Source of the DNA: Bacillota bacterium
GTDB taxonomy: Bacteria; Bacillota; UBA4882; UBA8346
Direction of reading: 5' to 3'
Length of the DNA: 7,385 nt
Assembly (NCBI GenBank): GCA_003501335.1
Contig: DNPQ01000068.1
Span: 1 to 7,385 of the forward strand
Shown here piece after piece: positions 5,005 to 7,385 of the stretch (within the stretch, counting starts at the first letter, position 1; every line of letters starts with the position of its first letter). The position numbers were made by a program, and so were the translations under genes. The notes below the pieces were generated by a model, which saw only the letters and a list, made by a program, of their open reading frames with translations, had not been told where the DNA came from and searched no databases.

Positions 5005-6302
5005 ATCGTTTCTCCTATCGGGTAAAGCAACCCCCGTAAATAACCTACTAAATAAAGCGATCCTGTAGCCACTGCCACCGGATGATCGGAATGCAATAAT
5101 AAATGGAGAGCCTTTTCCGGTTCGGGTTCAATCACAGCCGGTATTCCAAGTTTCCTGAAACTCTCCGCCAATTTCTCCAAAGGAGTCGTCTTGGGATCGG
5201 GAACCGCGGTAACAATCACTTGATCGGTAATGGCCGCCAATATTCCGGCGATGACCTCCGAAGGACGGTTGTTTAATTTTCCAAATAATAAATGAACTTT
5301 TTGCCCAGGATACATTCCTTGAATACTCTTGACCAAAGCGCCGGCCCCATCCGGATTGTGAGCCCCATCCAAATATAGTTTAAGCGGACTTTGAATTCTT
5401 ACTCGTTCCATCCGCCCCGGCCAAACGGTTTGAGCCAAACCATTCAGCAAAACGTCTTTCGAAATAAGGAACCCCGCTTGCCTCAAAAAGCTCATGCCGG
5501 CAACGACATTAAGGCAATTGACCACCTGATGCTCACCAAGAAGTTTCAGTTTTACGAAAAGGTTCCCCCACTCACTGTCATCAGCCTGAAATTCAGTAAA
5601 ATCTTCAGTCATTTTAAATTCCCGGTAAGCAATGGCACTTGCTTTTCTCAACGGAGCATGTCGCTCCAGGGCAATCCCGGCTAAAAATCTTTCAATTGCA
5701 GGTTCCTGCAATCCAATGACCACAGGGATATCCGGCTTTATTATCCCGGCTTTTTCAAAAGCAATTTTTTCCAGGGTATCGCCTAAGAATTCTTGATGAT
5801 CCAGAGCGATGTGGGTAATAATCGATAAAATGGGCAGCAAAACATTAGTCGCATCAAAGCGGCCACCCATTCCCACCTCAATGACCGCCACCTCGACATG
5901 GCAACGGGCGAAAAATTCAAAGGCAATCACAGTCCCCACTTCAAATTCGGTGGGATTACCGAAACCGCCTTGTTCAATGGATTGCAGCACCGGGACCATT
6001 TCGGTGACAATTTCGGCCAATTCGGTTTCGGTAATCATCTGCTGATTGACGGTGAAACGTTCCCGGTAAGAAACGAGATGAGGAGATACGTAGCATCCTG
6101 TTCTATAACCTGCCTGCCGCAGTACCGCATCCATCATGGCCACGGTTGAGCCTTTACCATTGGTTCCGGCAATATGAATGGAACGAAATTTTTGTTGCGG
6201 ATTACCGAGTCTCTGCAAGATTTCTGTAATTCGTTCCAGTCCTAATTTAATCCCATATTTCGTACAATCTTTAATATATCGGATTGATTCCTCATAATTC
6301 AT
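5001..6302 (-). CDS. folC: Bifunctional folylpolyglutamate synthase / dihydrofolate synthase
   Basis: FolC adds glutamate to folates (and to dihydropteroate in bifunctional enzymes) using ATP, keeping folate in the cell for one-carbon metabolism. The preferred 433-residue form begins at MNYEES (ATG at 6302-6300), where family members usually start and which follows GAGG at 6 nt. The frame runs 23 codons further to 6371, but that extension covers promoter-like DNA. Visible motifs are the P-loop GTNGKGS (46-52), EVGMGGRFDATN (142-153), the omega-loop-like DHQEFLG (168-174), GEHQ (256-259), WPGRME (294-299) and DGAHNP (312-317) in the C-terminal Mur-ligase-like domain. All key segments are intact. 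It overlaps the P-loop ATPase gene by ATGA and diverges from trmL. Confidence 0.95.
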   Translation of the reverse strand: MNYEESIRYIKDCTKYGIKLGLERITEILQRLGNPQQKFRSIHIAGTNGKGSTVAMMDAVLRQAGYRTGCYVSPHLVSYRERFTVNQQMITETELAEIVTEMVPVLQSIEQGGFGNPTEFEVGTVIAFEFFARCHVEVAVIEVGMGGRFDATNVLLPILSIITHIALDHQEFLGDTLEKIAFEKAGIIKPDIPVVIGLQEPAIERFLAGIALERHAPLRKASAIAYREFKMTEDFTEFQADDSEWGNLFVKLKLLGEHQVVNCLNVVAGMSFLRQAGFLISKDVLLNGLAQTVWPGRMERVRIQSPLKLYLDGAHNPDGAGALVKSIQGMYPGQKVHLLFGKLNNRPSEVIAGILAAITDQVIVTAVPDPKTTPLEKLAESFRKLGIPAVIEPEPEKALHLLLHSDHPVAVATGSLYLVGYLRGLLYPIGETI

Positions 6303-6354
6303 AAGGCGCCTCATTAAAAAACAATTTGAAAGACTTTTTTCATCCAAGTCCCAG

Positions 6355-6363
6355 TGGTATAAT
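6355..6363 (+). promoter_or_regulatory. Extended -10 promoter candidate for trmL, overlapping the folC promoter region
   Basis: The plus strand carries TGGTATAAT, a perfect extended -10 (TG at 6355-6356, TATAAT 6358-6363), without a clear -35. It would give trmL a leader of about 135 nt. The same bases form GGTA-N6-TACC. The minus strand offers weaker folC candidates here, TGG-TAATAT or TTGTGC-17-TATACC. The two divergent promoters may therefore overlap. Confidence 0.4.
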
Positions 6364-6506
6364 ATTACCATTATTGTAGCACAAGATCGCCGTAGCGCCT
6401 ATATGTCAGACAATATTTTTAGCCAATCGTTACAAAATCAAGTGTCTACCGAAAAAATTCGCTTGAATCATGTTAGTTATTAATTTCAAGGAGAGAACAA
6501 CAGAGG

Positions 6507-6965
6507 ATGCATATCGTATTATATCAGCCTGAAATCCCCCAAAACACCGGAAACATCGCCCGGCTCTGTGCAGCAGCAAGGGTGGAGCTTCATTTAATAG
6601 AACCCTTAGGCTTTTTCTGGGATGATCAACGCTTAAAAAGAGCCGGTTTAGATTACTGGGAATTTGTCAACATTGAAAGGCATCTCAATTTACAGGCTTA
6701 TATGGATAAGTATCCGGGGAAAACCATTTATAATGCGACGACCAAAGGTGGCCATACTTATACGGAAATGAATTTTACGAGTGATGATGTGATCATGTTT
6801 GGCCCGGAAACCCGGGGATTACCCCCCGAGATTTTAAGTATCAATCCGGCGCATAATATCCGGATTCCAATGTTCGAAAAGACCCGCTCATTAAATTTAG
6901 CCAATTCAGTCGCGATTATTTTGTATGAAGCCATTCGGCAGGTTGGATTTCCCGGATTGATATAA
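6507..6965 (+). CDS. trmL: tRNA (cytidine(34)-2'-O)-methyltransferase, SPOUT family
   Basis: This 152-residue enzyme matches TrmL in length and motifs. It has an N-terminal PEIPQNTGNIARLC (residues 8-21), GFFWDDQRLKRAGLDYW (35-51), a knot-forming FGPETRGLP (98-106) and a C-terminal RIPM...RSLNLANSVAIILYEA (118-142). SPOUT enzymes bind S-adenosylmethionine in this C-terminal trefoil knot and act as dimers. TrmL methylates the 2'-hydroxyl of the wobble base (C34 or cmnm5U34) of tRNA-Leu. The ATG at 6507 is supported by the family N-terminus (MHIVLYQPEIPQN). AAGGAG lies rather far upstream (13 nt) and AGAGG directly abuts the ATG, so initiation may be only moderate. It is the only complete plus-strand gene and ends at the shared terminator. 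Confidence 0.95.
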   Translation: MHIVLYQPEIPQNTGNIARLCAAARVELHLIEPLGFFWDDQRLKRAGLDYWEFVNIERHLNLQAYMDKYPGKTIYNATTKGGHTYTEMNFTSDDVIMFGPETRGLPPEILSINPAHNIRIPMFEKTRSLNLANSVAIILYEAIRQVGFPGLI

Positions 6966-6991
6966 AACTCTAAGTATTACTTTTTCCCCCA

Positions 6992-7050
6992 GCGTTTATT
7001 TGATTAAACGCCAAAAAATAGCAGCCTTCAAAAGGTCCGCTATTTTTTGG
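6992..7050. terminator. Bidirectional terminator between convergent trmL and the NifU-domain gene, with an adjoining hairpin
   Basis: A perfect 12-bp stem pairs 7011-7022 (ccaaaaaatagc) with 7039-7050 (gctattttttgg), giving A6/T6 arms so that either strand yields a hairpin flanked by a T6 tract. The tip holds a further cc/gg pair. A second hairpin, gcgttta (6992-6998) with taaacgc (7005-7011), abuts it on the trmL side and shares base 7011. It lies 26 nt after the trmL stop and 35 nt after the NifU-domain stop on the other strand. Confidence 0.85.
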
Positions 7051-7085
7051 TGAATTATTATTAAAGTGTTATCAACGAGATACAA

Positions 7086-7304
7086 TCAAACCTGTTCTAC
7101 GCTCTTAACCTCAGGAATGCTTTGTTTTAAATAGTTTTCAATGCCGTTTTTAATGGTCATGGTAGACATTGGGCAACCGGAACATGCTCCCTTTAAGCGC
7201 ACCTTCACAATTCCGTCAATAAAATCTACCAATTCAACATCACCGCCATCAGCTTGGAGGGATGGGCGGATTTTATTTAAAGCTTCATTAATTTTTTCTT
7301 TCAT
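7086..7304 (-). CDS. NifU C-terminal-domain (Nfu-type) iron-sulfur protein
   Basis: This 72-residue protein consists of the NifU C-terminal domain alone. Its signatures are IRPSLQADGGDVELV (residues 12-26) and the cluster motif GACSGCPM (39-46) with C41 and C44. In known Nfu-type proteins the CxxC pair of two monomers holds a bridging [4Fe-4S] cluster that is handed to client enzymes. Here no IscU-like or A-type domain is fused, and the size is usual for stand-alone Bacillota members. GGGAG lies 6 nt before the ATG and a good promoter stands at 7336-7364, so it is probably transcribed alone. Fe-S enzymes such as the nearby oxidoreductase are possible clients, but that is inferred only from proximity. 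Confidence 0.93.
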   Translation of the reverse strand: MKEKINEALNKIRPSLQADGGDVELVDFIDGIVKVRLKGACSGCPMSTMTIKNGIENYLKQSIPEVKSVEQV

Positions 7305-7335
7305 AATAGACTCCCTTCACAAAGTACTTTTTTTT

Positions 7336-7364
7336 ATCTTACCAAACTCCTAACCGGATAGCAA
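7336..7364 (-). promoter_or_regulatory. Promoter of the NifU-domain gene
   Basis: On the minus strand TTGCTA (7364-7359) is followed after 17 bases by TAAGAT (7341-7336), and TGG immediately before it gives an extended -10. The predicted start near 7329 leaves a leader of about 25 nt carrying the GGGAG ribosome binding site. Confidence 0.6.
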
Positions 7365-7385
7365 TGGAAAACCATAAATTTAACA

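Noticed and set aside
6303..6371. 23-codon N-terminal extension of FolC
   Set aside because: The extension is not typical of the family and covers promoter-like sequence. The internal ATG at 6302 has a GAGG motif at good spacing and starts with the usual MNYEE-type N-terminus.

Overview
The window looks like chromosome from an anaerobic, moderately AT-rich Bacillota (Clostridia/Limnochordia-like) bacterium. The reasons are strong AGGAGG-type ribosome binding sites before nearly every gene, sigma-A-like promoters, intrinsic hairpin terminators, and a complete four-subunit 2-oxoacid:ferredoxin oxidoreductase. No rRNA, tRNA, CRISPR array or intact mobile element was seen.

Layout, left to right. 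Positions 1-241 hold the C-terminal end of an unrecognised plus-strand protein. Positions 242-1202 carry no recognised protein family, but they contain a minus-strand unit that is easy to miss: a 50-62 residue hydrophobic protein (792-944, possibly starting at 980) followed by its own long-hairpin terminator with a T6 tract (679-761). Upstream of it are an operator-like dyad and a short repeat run. Positions 1203-3919 hold a minus-strand operon read in the order delta (two [4Fe-4S] ferredoxin), alpha, beta (TPP), gamma of a VorB/KorA-class oxidoreductase, ending at a clean terminator. Alpha-beta (TAATG) and beta-gamma (1 nt gap) are tightly coupled, whereas delta and alpha are 112 nt apart. 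A good promoter (4027-4055) lies about 110 nt before delta. Positions 3920-4323 are about 400 nt without a gene but with nested inverted repeats.

Positions 4324-6302 hold folC followed by an uncharacterised P-loop ATPase, joined by an ATGA overlap. trmL (6507-6965, plus strand) diverges from folC. It converges on a small NifU C-terminal-domain Fe-S protein gene (7086-7304, minus), and the two share a symmetric bidirectional terminator.

Functional reading: the oxidoreductase oxidatively decarboxylates (or reductively forms) a 2-oxoacid with CoA and ferredoxin. FolC supplies polyglutamylated folate and the NifU-domain protein probably carries Fe-S clusters. The least explained genes are the P-loop ATPase, between folC and the Fe-S enzyme operon, and the small membrane protein. 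These two and the structured gap at 4175-4290 are the best candidates for undescribed biology. I see no evidence of a defence system or mobile island.
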